Shown here piece after piece: positions 32,426-44,300 of a stretch of DNA of 64,000 nt (its first letter is position 1; each line of letters starts with the position of its first letter). The stretch is from NCBI RefSeq assembly GCF_000801105.2, contig NC_079514.1, forward strand, positions 5,766,001-5,830,000. The letters are read 5' to 3'. Source of the stretch: Raphanus sativus (taxonomy: Eukaryota; Streptophyta; Magnoliopsida; Brassicales; Brassicaceae). Below the pieces are notes generated by a model, which did not search any database, was not told the origin of the DNA, and worked only from the letters and a program-made list of their open reading frames with translations. The translations under genes and the position numbers were made by a program.

Positions 32426-34573
32426 ATGGAGAACGGATCATCGGTTCAAGGATCTCGGGAACATCTACTCCATGTGGAGTCGCGACCAAGCGCGATCAAC
32501 AACAAACCGCCAGAGTTTCAAGCGTCACGGTTCACCTTCATGAGCATCGTGCTCTGGTTCGACCAGTCCAACCGCGGCACAGCTCTGATCTCGTGGTCCG
32601 TTTTCTTCCTTCTTGTCATCGGCGCTCCGTTGATCTCCCACTTCGTCCTCGTCTGCTCCGACTGCGATTTCCACCACCGACGACCGTACGACGCCGTGGT
32701 ACAGCTGTCGCTTTCGCTTTTCGCGGGCATCTCGTTCGCTAGTCTCTCCTATTGGTCGAGGAAGTTCGGTATGCGAAAGTTTCTGTTTCTTGATAAGCTT
32801 TGGGATGTTAGCGACAAGGTTAGGATCGAATACGAAGCTGAAATTCAGGTTCGAATCTTCTCTAATGCATTATTTTGTTTATTTTATTGTTTTTTTAATC
32901 GATCAAAGTCGTTCGTAAATTGATATATAGCAAGAGACCGGGAAGCTTTACCAAATGATGTATATTATTAATTTTTAGTTTCCACTCTCATTTTTAAATT
33001 CCAAATTATAGTAAACGCCGTAATAGTAAACATACATATATTATACTGCAAATAGAATCATTCTATTTAGAAGATTCGATAGAACTCCATAAAATATTTG
33101 CTAGGTACAATGAAATCTTGTTAATAATTACAACTTTAGTTTTTTTTTTTGGATCAAATTACAACTTTAGTTTTTAAAAGAAAAAACAACTGAAGAGGAA
33201 ACAAATTTTTACTTTCTTTATTTCTGCCGACAGTTTTCTGTTGTTAGCCTTTAGCTGAAGCGTCAAATTTTCTGATTTTCCGTTTTTTGTACATTAATTA
33301 ATAAAAAGTTAATTTTGGCAAAATAAAAAACAAATCCGACCTGCCGGAATCGAACCAGCGACCTAAAGATTTGCTATCACAGACTACAGTCTTCCGCTCT
33401 ACCAACTGAGCTAAGGTCGGATGTTGTTTAGTGTACGATTTACATTAATTAATTATTACTCTGTTTCTTCATGATACAGAGATCAACGAGACGCCTAATG
33501 ATCTTCGTCCTCCCATCACTAACACTCGAAGCTATCTACAGAATCTGGTGGTACATCTCTGGCTATAACCAGATCCCTTACTTCATCAACCCTGTTCTAA
33601 GCAACGTCCTCGCATGCACTCTCCAGCTCTCTTCTTGGCTTTACCGTAACGCCATCTTCATCACCGTCTGCATCCTCTACCAGATCACATGTCATCTCCA
33701 GACTCTTCGTCTCAACGACTTCGCACGCTGCTTCTCCTCTGAGATCGCTGACGTTGGCGTAGCTCTCGCCGAGCATCAAAAGATCCGTCGTAACTTGAGG
33801 ATCGTTAGTCATCGGTTCAGGAGATTCATTCTCTCTTCTTTGGTTCTTGTTACCGGCACTCAGTTCATGGCGTTGCTTACCACCACGAGGGCTAGTGTTG
33901 CAGTTAATATCTACGAAGTTGGCGAGCTTGCGGTAAGAGTTTCTTTGAGTACATTACAAGATGTTTTATATTTGTTTAGTTACTACTTACTAATACTAAT
34001 CAATGTGTGTGTTTGTGTCTGTTTTTTATTACAGTTATGTTCGTTGTGTTTGGTTACAGGAGTATTCATATGTTTGAGAAGTGCAACGAAGATAACACAC
34101 AAAGCACAATCTGTAACCAGCCTTGCAGCTAAATGGAACGTGTGCGCCACGGTAGACTCGTTCGATCATCTTGATTGCGAAACTCCTACAGGTTCAATGG
34201 TTGAGTCCCAAATTAGACCGTTGCATCTTGATTCAACATCTGACGATGAAGAAGGAGAAGGAGACGATGATCTTGCTAATACCAAGATACATCCCAGCTA
34301 CGCCAATACCATTTCTTATCAAAAACGTCAAGCCCTAGGTAAGAAACAAATTATTTCTATGCATTAATCAGATAATAAACATGTAAAAAAATACGATAAT
34401 TTATATATACTTGTTGGTTGTTATCTTTTATAGTGACATATCTAGAGAACAACAAAGCTGGGATCACAGTGTATGGATTCCTTGTGGATAGATCATGGTT
34501 ACATACGATTTTCGGCGTTGAACTTGCTCTTCTTCTATGGTTGCTCAATAAAACAATCGGTATATTGGCTTAA
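32426..34573 (+). CDS. DUF3537 multi-pass membrane protein
   Basis: Exons 32426-32848, 33480-33932, 34035-34338 and 34434-34573 join to 439 aa (MENGSSVQGSREHL...NKTIGILA). Several hydrophobic segments are visible: ALISWSVFFLLVIGAPLISH, VVQLSLSLFAGISFASLSYW, LMIFVLPSLTLEAIYRIWWY, FILSSLVLVTGTQFMALLTT, LCSLCLVTGVFICL and IFGVELALLLWLL. An acidic loop (DSTSDDEEGEGDDD) sits late in the protein. This is the plant-specific DUF3537 family, including Arabidopsis At4g22270 (MRB1, linked to organ size), with which position and strand agree. Molecular function is unknown. ATG 32426 is chosen because it opens the conserved N-terminus; an upstream ATG at 32294 has no support. Intron 1 contains an antisense tRNA-Tyr gene. 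Confidence 0.88.
33335..33420 (-). tRNA. tRNA-Tyr (GTA), intron-containing
   Basis: The minus-strand cloverleaf closes fully. Acceptor CCGACCT pairs with AGGTCGG plus discriminator A. The D arm is GCTC-AGTTGGTA-GAGC, the anticodon stem is GAAGA/TCTTT with anticodon GTA, and the T arm has GGTTCGAATC. A 13-base intron (TCTGTGATAGCAA) follows the base 3' of the anticodon, as in all known plant nuclear tRNA-Tyr genes. A- and B-box promoter sequences are consensus. It lies inside intron 1 of the DUF3537 gene on the opposite strand. Confidence 0.96.
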
Positions 34574-35261
34574 TTAACCGGTCTATTTCTTATGTTATAA
34601 ACAGAATCTTCTCTTGTCAATTTGTAACTCTCTTTTTTTTTATCTTGTCTTTGGTTTCTTGACAGTGAACCTACCATGAGTAACAATATAAATATAATGA
34701 GTGAATGTTTTTTGGCATGATGTATGTGACGGAGAACGTTAGAGATTTATTATGGGGGTGCATGGTGATAAATCTCTCTTCCTCCTGTTTTGTTCGATTA
34801 CATGTAAGGAGATATGACAAAGTATTCAAAAATGATACAAAACATGTACGTTATGGTATGAGATATCTATCTATTTGTATCTTTTTTTGTCTGATTCGTT
34901 TTTGAGTCCAAGAGTCGATACATTTTATGAAAAGATTCCTTCCAGACAATGTTTGTACCGTTCTGACCGTAGAAGTGCTTGTATTGTTCCTTTATGTCAC
35001 TTGTATTGCTTCCTTTGCATCCAACTCCAAGAAAATCATGTCAACAGTTTCTAGAATATCTTTTTTTCTTTTTTGCAAAAAGTAAAAATATGAGTCGAAA
35101 AAACATTCATTACTCTAAGTAGTAAAAATGAGATCCGTGAAAAGTCATAAGGTTTGCAAAGAACAACGAAGTACTAAAGACTCAAAAAACAAATAGACGG
35201 TGTGACATAGCGCGATTGGGTCCTCAACAGTTGCTCGCGCTCAACAACAAGTAGTCCCCGA
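34574..35261. other. 3' flanks of the DUF3537 gene and of IleRS copy 3
   Basis: The two genes converge here. 34895-35100 matches 41023-41240 and (inverted) 6030-6240, so it is the conserved 3' UTR/flank of the IleRS unit. 35190-35261 still encodes, in a shifted frame, the VGDYLL stretch of the normal IleRS C-terminus. 34574-34890 is the probable 3' UTR of the DUF3537 gene. Confidence 0.6.
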
Positions 35262-38200
35262 CTACAATGCAAGAATGGCATCTTTGTTCAACTTCAAAGC
35301 CGGACGAGCCAAGCTAATCTTAAACGACAGCTTCGAAACGTTTTGGAAACTCTCTTCAGATAATACCACCTGGCACAAAATAACAGACACAGATCATTCA
35401 TTACGTTTCTGACTTATTAGCGCAGGCGTGCAAGGAGTGTTGACGATGATGATGACGACTTACTGCATGAGATGGCATCAACGTAGACGGAAGCAAAGAT
35501 GAACCAATTGTTTCCTTAATGTATTGTTCCTGAGAGCTCACAACTTGTTGCAAAGCAGATTCATCCTTTTCCAGTGGTTCAATGTACACTTCCACAAAGT
35601 CTGTTGGTTCCAGACCTGACTTCTTCCTCAGTTTTTGGACCCTATTGACAATCTATATATAACATCATTCTTATTAGAAAATGTATTTTTTTTCTTATTA
35701 GACGTATTACGGGATTATTATCTATTTTTACCTCACGAGCAACACCTGCTTCATACAACGAATCATCTGGTCGTAGATCCAAAAGCACCAAAACATCACC
35801 TGCATCATTAACCAAAGCAAATGTTACATGTTAACGAGAAATCAGATTTAAAGATTTAAACAAAAATAGACAAGGTAAAACCCGTACCATCTCCATTTGC
35901 ATCAATCTCCGTATCTTTCAAACCATCCGGACGTTTGAAAAGCCTGACAATCTGAACAACACATGGAAAAAAAGAAAGTGTCAAGCATATTCTTCATTAA
36001 AAGAGAAAAACACAGAGGATGAGATCAGATACCTTGATATCTGTTAGCTCCAACGTGTGTCCATCAATAGTAACTTTTCCGGCCTCCTCGAATCTTAAGA
36101 TATCTTGCTGAGACATTTCTTTCACTTGTTTTGCAACAAGCCCCATTGACTTCCCAAGCCGTTTTCCCAATACACTATATATAAATCAATATGAATAAAT
36201 CAAATTTGCTTTCTACATTGAGCACAAAAGGTGAAAAAAAAAAGCAAAAAAAAAAAAAACTTGACCAAACCTGAAATCTGGTTCTGCTTTTAGAGACGCA
36301 TACTTCAGAGTATCATTGCATATCACAAGAGATCTTACATTAAGTTCTTCCAAGACATACTGCAAAAAAAGGAAAAAGAAAAATTCTTTGAAAAAAATAA
36401 CAGTAGAGAAAAACATAAACAAAATAAACTTCAAGAAGATACACCACATACCTCTCTTAGTTTTCCAGTTATGTCATCCAAGAATTCTGCATCCGGATGA
36501 ACTACAGTGATTTCCCTGATACAACAAGGTTAAGCATGTGTTACTTTTTTTTACTTTTTTGTTCAGTATAGGCTGACCAAACAGATGCTGCAAAAGCAGT
36601 ATAGAGATAAAGTTCAACACTCACATTAGAGGAGTTTTCAAGGGTAGCTTATGACGCTCACGAATGTTCCGAGCAAGATCAATGACTGTCATCATCCTTG
36701 CAACACTTTGCTCAATCCTCCTCTCCACTCTCTGGTTAGTTTCAAAAAGTCAGACAATTCATATGTTATCCTTTTGGATACAGAGCTATGGACTTCAGTA
36801 TTACCGTTTTGTCCGCTTCCGGAAAACTGCAGTAATGGATGCTTTCCTCAGAACCTTCACGTACTTTCCGCAGATTCTGGTATAACGTCTCAGTGAAGAA
36901 AGGTGTAAAAGGGGTCATCACTTTGCAAGAAGTGAGGAGCACCTGAAAATCCAGACACATTAGTAATTACACAAATAAGTTCAAATAATATGTCAGCATA
37001 GTATTCCCACAACTATTTACAATTATATATTACATTGTATAGAGTTGAAAGAGCAATGTGACAATCATCTTCTCCTGTACGGCCTTTCAACCTCTTGCGG
37101 TTGAATCTAACATATATGTTAGTGAGATTGTCGAGGAACTTCAAAAGATAAGGAACAACCTGAAAAAAAAAAAGATGTGATAAATACCACTGAGACATTG
37201 ATAACTTGTGAATAGACATTTAAATAGCTTACAGTATAAAGCCGGTAACCATCCATCTCCTGGCGGACAAAACAGACAAGACTCTGGGTAGCTGAGTGAA
37301 TCCACTGATCGAGAACGTTTGATGACCGTAAAGTTGCTAGATCAGTAGGAACAAACGGTCCAAAACCCTCAATCTCAAGCCTCTTTGCATTCTGAACAAG
37401 GAATCTGTATGCATTGTACCATGGAAGAAATACATCTTTGACCTAGTGACACCCCCATACAGAGACCAAAACAGTTCAGACAAACAATGGATCTCTACTC
37501 AAATAAGCAGACACTAAAAATTAACAACCAAGATTACTCACAACACCAAGTGCTCCTTCCTTTTTGAAGCGTAGTGGCTCAGCGCGTACAATCGGAGAGT
37601 TGATGAGGTACAATCGCACAGCATCCTGTCAGCGTTCATAACGTAAAATTACTAATTAATGACGCCAAGATTTTCCATAACTAATAGAAGATTTAAGTTT
37701 TTTTTTTTTTTAAAAAAGAAGCAAACTACAGGAAAAACTTACAGCTCCATACTCATTTATGATTTCCAAAGTAGGCGGATAATTATTTAAACTCTTACTC
37801 ATCTTTTTGCCATCCTTATCAAGCACAATGCCATTGCAAATCAGATTTTGAAATGCTGGCTTTCCAAACAGTGCAGTCGACAGCACCATAAGAGAATAGA
37901 ACCTATATATGCCAAACCAGCAGTTATTTAACTGTCTACAAAGCAGAAAAAACAATATTGTTTTGTTTTTCAATACACTTCTAAAACCACATTTGCTTCA
38001 TACTAATAATAACACCTTCCATTAGCCTATGATTTTACATATGCAGGTTTTACATACCATCCACGAGTCTGATCAAGCCCTTCAGCCACAAAATGACCAG
38101 GGAAGTTCTTCTCGAAGAGCTCCTTGTTTTCAAAAGGATAATGGATGTACGCATAAGGCATTGACCCACTCTCAAACCAACAATCAAAAACCTGAAAAAA

Positions 38201-40410
38201 GGTAATATATATAAGAATAAGTGTGAGATAACCAAGTATTATAGATAAAATGAAAGAGAGCAGAGGATCCATCTTTACGTCTTCTACACGACGGAGCACG
38301 CCAAACTCAGGCCCACGACTAGATGGGATTGTAATTTGATCAATATGGTGCCGGTGTAGATCAAAGACCTGTTTCACCAGAAAGACAAAATGAGCTTTTT
38401 TTTTTTGACAAAAAGTAGTTGCAGGAGAAAGATATGACAAACAAAACAAAACAAAAGACAAGAGACCTTGACACCGGAGAGCTTCTCAAGCTTGTCGACA
38501 GAATCCATGACAACAACTTCCTCACCATCATCACTGATCCATATTGGTAGAGGCGTGCCCCAAAATCTACTTCGGCTAATGCACCAATCCCTTGCGTTTT
38601 CAAGCCAATTGTGAAAGCGTTTATCCTGAGTTTGGGCAGGTCAATCAAGAAGAAGGTATTAGAATAACTTTATTAATGCCATCAAAAATCTAAAAACTGC
38701 TAAACTTGTAATGTTAATTAAGAGCATTGATCCTTCTTCCACTGACCTTCACATAATTGGGTACCCAGTGGGTCTGTTTTGTATTCTCTAACATCTGTTC
38801 CTTCAACTGCTCATCCACCCTCATAAACCTGACAGGTCAAAAAATTAAGATCATCTCTTATGCAAACTCAATATGCAACAACCAAGACCTTAGCTTAATT
38901 TCATACGAAACAAGCAAGAAGCATAATACCAAGAGGGAAGGGCCCTATATATGATAGGAGTGTGTGATCGAGGGCAAAATGGATATTCGTGAGTAACTCT
39001 CCCAGTTTTAACAAGTCTGCCTTTGGCCTGAGATAACAATGAAAAATTACTTAGCAATAATTAAGAAGCGGCGTAAAAATAATAATCCGATGGATGGTCC
39101 AAAAATGCACATTGATTATACTCTACCTTCACGGCTTCAATAATATCTTTGTCTGCATCTTTGACATAGCGGCCAAAGAAATGGGTAATTCTCTCAGTAA
39201 ACAAGCCATCTTCATCAACAGCCACGACTAGATCCTCACCCTGAAATAGAACATTTACCATAATTATGAGACATCAAAAAGAGAGTTCAGAAGAGTAGAG
39301 ACAAGCATATTGATAAGGAGAGTGTATGTCAAAAGAGGTTACCTCTTCAACGATGTTGTTCTCAAGACAAACACGGTAATCGTCTTCACCAAAGGCGGGA
39401 GCCAAGTGGACGATGCCAGTACCACTTTTATCAGTGACATAATCATCCGCCACAACTCGAAAGGCCACGCTTGAGAACTCACTAAAGTACTCAAACAAAG
39501 GTTCGTACTTCTTCCCAACCAGGGAAGCTCCTTCAAACGTCTCCAACACTTGATAAGAATCATCACCACCACCACCTTTGCCTTTCTTGGTATCAGCAAA
39601 GCTGGGAAGAGACGAGAGGAGAGATTCAGCAACAACGTAGACTCTCCCATTGTGCTTGTTACGAACCTTGACATAAACAAACTTGGGATTGACACACAAA
39701 GCGAGATTGCAAGGAAGATTCCACGGAGTAGTGGTCCATGCCACAAAAGCAGCGTTATCTTGATCGCCAATAACTGGAAACGTCACCATAGCATCAGGAT
39801 CCGAAACGAGCTTTTTGCTTTCCTTCAGCTCCGAATTCGACAACTGCGTCTTAAGACCAGTACTATAAGGCATAACCTTGAAGCTTTTGTAGATAAGCTT
39901 CTTATCAAAAAGCTGAGCGAACACCCACCAAACACTCTCCATAAAACTCATATCCATCGTCTTATAGTCGTTCTTGAAATCAATCCAACGCCCGCTCCTA
40001 GTGATAACCTTCTCCCACTCCTCCACAAACGTAGACACAACACTCCTACACTCTTCGTTGTACTTATCAATCCCCATCTCAAGCACTTGGGCTCTCCTCT
40101 CAATACCGAGCTTCTTATCGATCACGGTCTCGATGGGGATGCCGTGACAGTCCCAACCGAAGCGACGCGTCACGTGGTGGCCCGTCATGGTCTGGTAGCG
40201 AGTTACGATGTCCTTGATGGTACTGGCGAGGATGTGACCGGGGTGAGGAAGACCGGTGGCGAAAGGAGGACCGTCGTAGAAGATGAACTCCGGGAGATGC
40301 TCCGTTCGTTTCAGCTGCGTCTTGAACGCATCGATCTGAGTCCAGAAGGAGAGGACTTTCTCTTCCTCGCGAGGGAACGAGAACTCCTTCCCTTCTCCTA
40401 CCTCTTCCAT
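35262..40410 (-). CDS. Isoleucyl-tRNA synthetase, cytosolic, copy 3
   Basis: Twenty exons, all in phase, give ~1,097 aa: 40410-39343, 39240-39127, 39027-38930, 38828-38747, 38625-38467, 38368-38279, 38191-38058, 37902-37743, 37625-37542, 37442-37233, 37159-37034, 36942-36805, 36731-36625, 36515-36452, 36359-36271, 36174-36033, 35951-35888, 35799-35732, 35652-35464, 35369-35262. The HIGH motif reads HPGH (HYGH in copies 2/4) and KMSKS is intact ([15 protein letters not shown]). The exon 35652-35464 fuses two exons separate in the other copies: the intron is removed exactly. The protein ends [11 protein letters not shown]; plant cytosolic enzymes run nearly 100 residues further, and the lost end is detectable out of frame downstream. 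With all splice sites and motifs, it could make a C-terminally short enzyme. The start is shared with copies 2 and 4. Confidence 0.88.
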
Positions 40411-41378
40411 GGCGGCAGAGAAATTAAGAAAACTTGACGACGACTTCGCCAAAAGCAGAGAGAGAGAGAGAGAACGGAGAGAAAATAGGGTTTCTTTGCC
40501 GACTTGTCCGTCTTTATATATATATAGCTTGGGGTCCAAGCGTTTTCCAATTTCCATTTATGGCAAATGTATCTTATAAAAACAGGAAAGTTGAATTTAA
40601 CTGACATTTAGTCATGTGTTATATTTATTATATAAAATATTATTAATGCTTAGTAAATATTTAAAACTACTTTAAATAATTAGGGAAACAATATTATATT
40701 ATTTATGTTTTTAAACAATAAAATAATTAATTTTGTGTCTAAACAATATAAAACAATAAATCCTATTTTTAGCAATTTATTATTTAAAAAAAATATTTAC
40801 TAAATTAAATAAGTGACTAAAGCACTATAATAATTTATGAAAAATATAAAGTATAGCTATTGTTTACAGATTTACATACAACAAAAGAATTTGATAAATA
40901 GAAAATACATTCATTAAAAGTTAAATAAGCTTTTATATTAAATTAGTATTTTATATAAAGAAAATGTCAGAGTCAGTTATTGAAATCAATTGAGTTTTAA
41001 TAAATAAAATATTTTTTTCTGTCTGATTCGTTTTGAGTTCAATAGTCATGAAAAGAATCCTTCCAGGCAATGTCTTTACCGTTCTGACCGTAGAAGTGCT
41101 TGTATTATCTCACTTGTATTGCTTCCTTTGGCATCTAACTCCAAGAAAATCATGTCAACAGTTTCAAGAATATCTTTTCTCTTTTTTTTTTTTGCAAAAG
41201 GTAAAAATACGGAGAATACTTTCCAACACAAATTAGTTTGTTGAACAGTCGAAAATCATTAATTACTAAAGACATAAATAGGGGGTTGGGTCCTCATGAG
41301 TTGATCGTGCTCAACAAGTAGTCCCCGACTGTCAAATGAAGATGGTCTCCAAGGACGACACTCACCACTGGCAGCTTC
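40411..41378 (-). promoter_or_regulatory. Short spacer between IleRS copies 4 and 3
   Basis: On the minus strand, the 3' UTR of copy 4 (41378 to about 41023) runs directly into DNA resembling IleRS upstream arms (41010-40850) and then the copy 3 promoter with TATATATATATA at 40515-40526. A GA-rich leader (40455-40475) precedes the ATG. So copies 4 and 3 are a head-to-tail tandem with under 1 kb between them and no FBD tail. 41379-41290 still encodes, in another frame, KLPVVSVVLGDHLHLTVGDY, part of the normal C-terminus. Confidence 0.7.
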
Positions 41379-44300
41379 TCAACGCAGCTTCAAAGCCGGA
41401 CGAGCCAAGCTAATCTTAAACGACATCTTCGAAACGTTTTGGAAACTCTCTTCAGATAATATCACCTGGCATAAAAATAACAGACACAGATCATTCATTA
41501 GGTTTCTGACTTATTAGCGCAGGCGTGTTGTTGATGATGATGATGACTTACTACATGAGATGGCATCAATGTAGACGGAAGCAAAGATGAACCAATTGTA
41601 TCCTTAATGTATTGTTCCTGCCCAATAAAAGATGAACGATAAGATATTCTCTCTTTTTCTTATAGCAATGCACTTGACAAGTTGGGAAACTTAAAACGAA
41701 CAAAAGCAATTACCTGAGAGCTCAGAACTTGTTGCAAAGCAGATTCACCCTTGTCCAATGATTCAATGTACACTTCCACAAAGTCTGTTGGTTCCAGACC
41801 TGACTTCTTCCTTAGTTTTTGGATCCTATTGACAATCTATACATATAACACACAGGGAAAGAAGAACTCATAAGCACAGCTACGGAAAATTGATTAGATA
41901 CAGAAAAAGAAAAGGGAACAAATCCATCCATCGATTATATAACAACATCATTCTTATTAGAAAATGTATTTTTTTTCTTATTAGGCGTATTACGGGATTA
42001 TTATCTATTTTTACCTCACGAGCAACACCTGCTTCGTACAACGAATCATCTGGTCGTAGATCCAAAAGCACCAAAACATCACCTGCATCATTAACGAAAG
42101 CAAATGTTACATGTTAATATCATTAACAGTAGAGCGAGCACCCGTAATCAGATTTAAAGATTTAAACAAAAAAATAGACAAGGTAAAACCCGTACCATCT
42201 CCATTTGCATCAATCTCAGTATCTTTCAAACCATCCGGACGTTTGAAAAGCCTGACAATCTGAACAAGACAAAAGAAAAAGTGTCACAGCATATTCTTCA
42301 TTAAAAGAGAAAAGCATAGGATGAGATTCTCAGATACCTTGATATCTGTTAGCTCCAGCGTGTGTCCAGCAATAGTCACTTTTCCGGCCTCCTGGAATCT
42401 TAAGATATCTTGCTGAGACATTTCTTTAACTTGTTTTGCAACAAGCCCCATTGACTTCCCAAGCCGTTTTCCCAATACACTATAGATCAATGAATAAATC
42501 AAAATTGTTTTCTACATTGAGTACAAAACTTTAAAAAGAAAAAAAAGGCAGGGAGAAAAACTTGACCAAACCTGAAATCTGGTTCTGCTTTTAGAGACGC
42601 ATACTTCAGAGTATCATTGCATGTCACAAGAGATCTTACATTAAGCTCTTCCAAGACATACTGCAAAAAAAGGAAAATCAAAATGGAATGTATTGTTTCT
42701 TTGAATATTAAGAGAAACAAAATAACTGTAGACACATGCTTTGCTGATTACATTAACAACCTCACAAATTACTTGTAGATATAATTTTTATATACGCATA
42801 ATAATATAAATAAAATAAACTTCGAGAAGATACACCACAGACCTCTCTTAGTTTTCCAGTTATGTCATCCAAGAATTCTGCATCCGGATGAACTACAATG
42901 ATTTCCCTGATACAACAAGGTTAAGCATGTGTTACTTTTTTTTACTTTTTTGTTCAGCATAGGCTGACCAAACAGATGCTGCAAAAGCAGTATAGAGATA
43001 AAGTTCAACACTCACATTAGAGGAGTTTTCAAGGGTAGCTTATGACGCTCACGAATGTTCCGAGCAAGATCAATCACTGTCATCATCCTTGCAACACTTT
43101 GCTCAATCCTCCTCTCCACTCTCTGGTTAATTTCAAAATGTCAGACAATTCATATGTTATCCTTTTGGATACAGAGCTATGGACTTCAGTAGTATTACCG
43201 TTTCTTCAGCTTCCGGAAAACTGCAGTAATGAATGCTTTCCTCAGAGCCTTCACGTGCTTTCCGCAGATTCTGGTATAACGTCTCAGTGAAGAAAGGTGT
43301 AAAAGGGGTCATCACTTTGCAAGAAGTGAGGAGCACCTGAAAATCCACACACATTAGTCATTACACAAATAATGTTCAAATAATAGGTCAGCATAGTATT
43401 CCCACAACTATTTACAATATATATTACATTGTATAGAGTTGAAAGAGCAATGTGACAATCATCTTCTCCTGTACGGCCTTTTAGCCTCTTGCGGTTGAAT
43501 CTAACATATATGTTAGTGAGATTGTCGAGGAACTTCAAAAGATAAGGAACAACCTGAAAAAAGAAAAGAAAAAGATGTGACGAGACACTGATAACTTTTG
43601 TAAATAGACATGTAAATAGCTTACAGTATAAAGCCGATAACCATCCATCTCCTGGCGGACAAAACAAACAAGACTCTGGGTAGCTGAGTGAATCCACTGA
43701 TCCAGAACGTTTGATGACCGTAAAGTTGCTACATCAGTAGGAACAAACGGTCCAGAACCCTCAATCTCAAGTCTCTTTGCATTCTGAACAAGGAATCTGT
43801 ATGCATTGTACCATGGAAGAAATACATTTTTGACCTAGTGACACCCCACCATTCAGAGAGACCAAAACAATTAAGACATACAATGGATCTCTCTAGTCAA
43901 ATAAGCAGGCAATAAAAAATTAACAACCAAGAGAACTCACAACACCGAGTACTCCTTCCTTTTTGAAGCGTAGTGACTCAGCGCGTACGATTGGAGAGTT
44001 TATGAGGTACAATCGCAAAGCATCCTGTCAGCGTTCAGCCGTACACGTGAAGTTACTAATTAATGACGCAAAAAGAAAAACAACATAAAAGCATATATTA
44101 CAGGGAAAACTTACAGCTCCATACTCATCTATGACTTCCGTAGGAGGCGGATAATTCTTTTCACTCTTACTCATCTTCTTTCCATCCTCAGCAAGCACAA
44201 GACCATTGCAAATCAGATTTCGAAATGCTGGCTTTCCAAATAGTGCAGTCGACAGCAACAAAAGATGATAAAACCTGTATATGCCAAACCAGCAGTTTAG

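Noticed and set aside
39550..40437. 295-aa open frame on the plus strand
   Set aside because: It is the complement of IleRS copy 3 exon 1, and similar antisense frames occur over exon 1 of copies 2 and 4. GC-rich coding DNA explains it.
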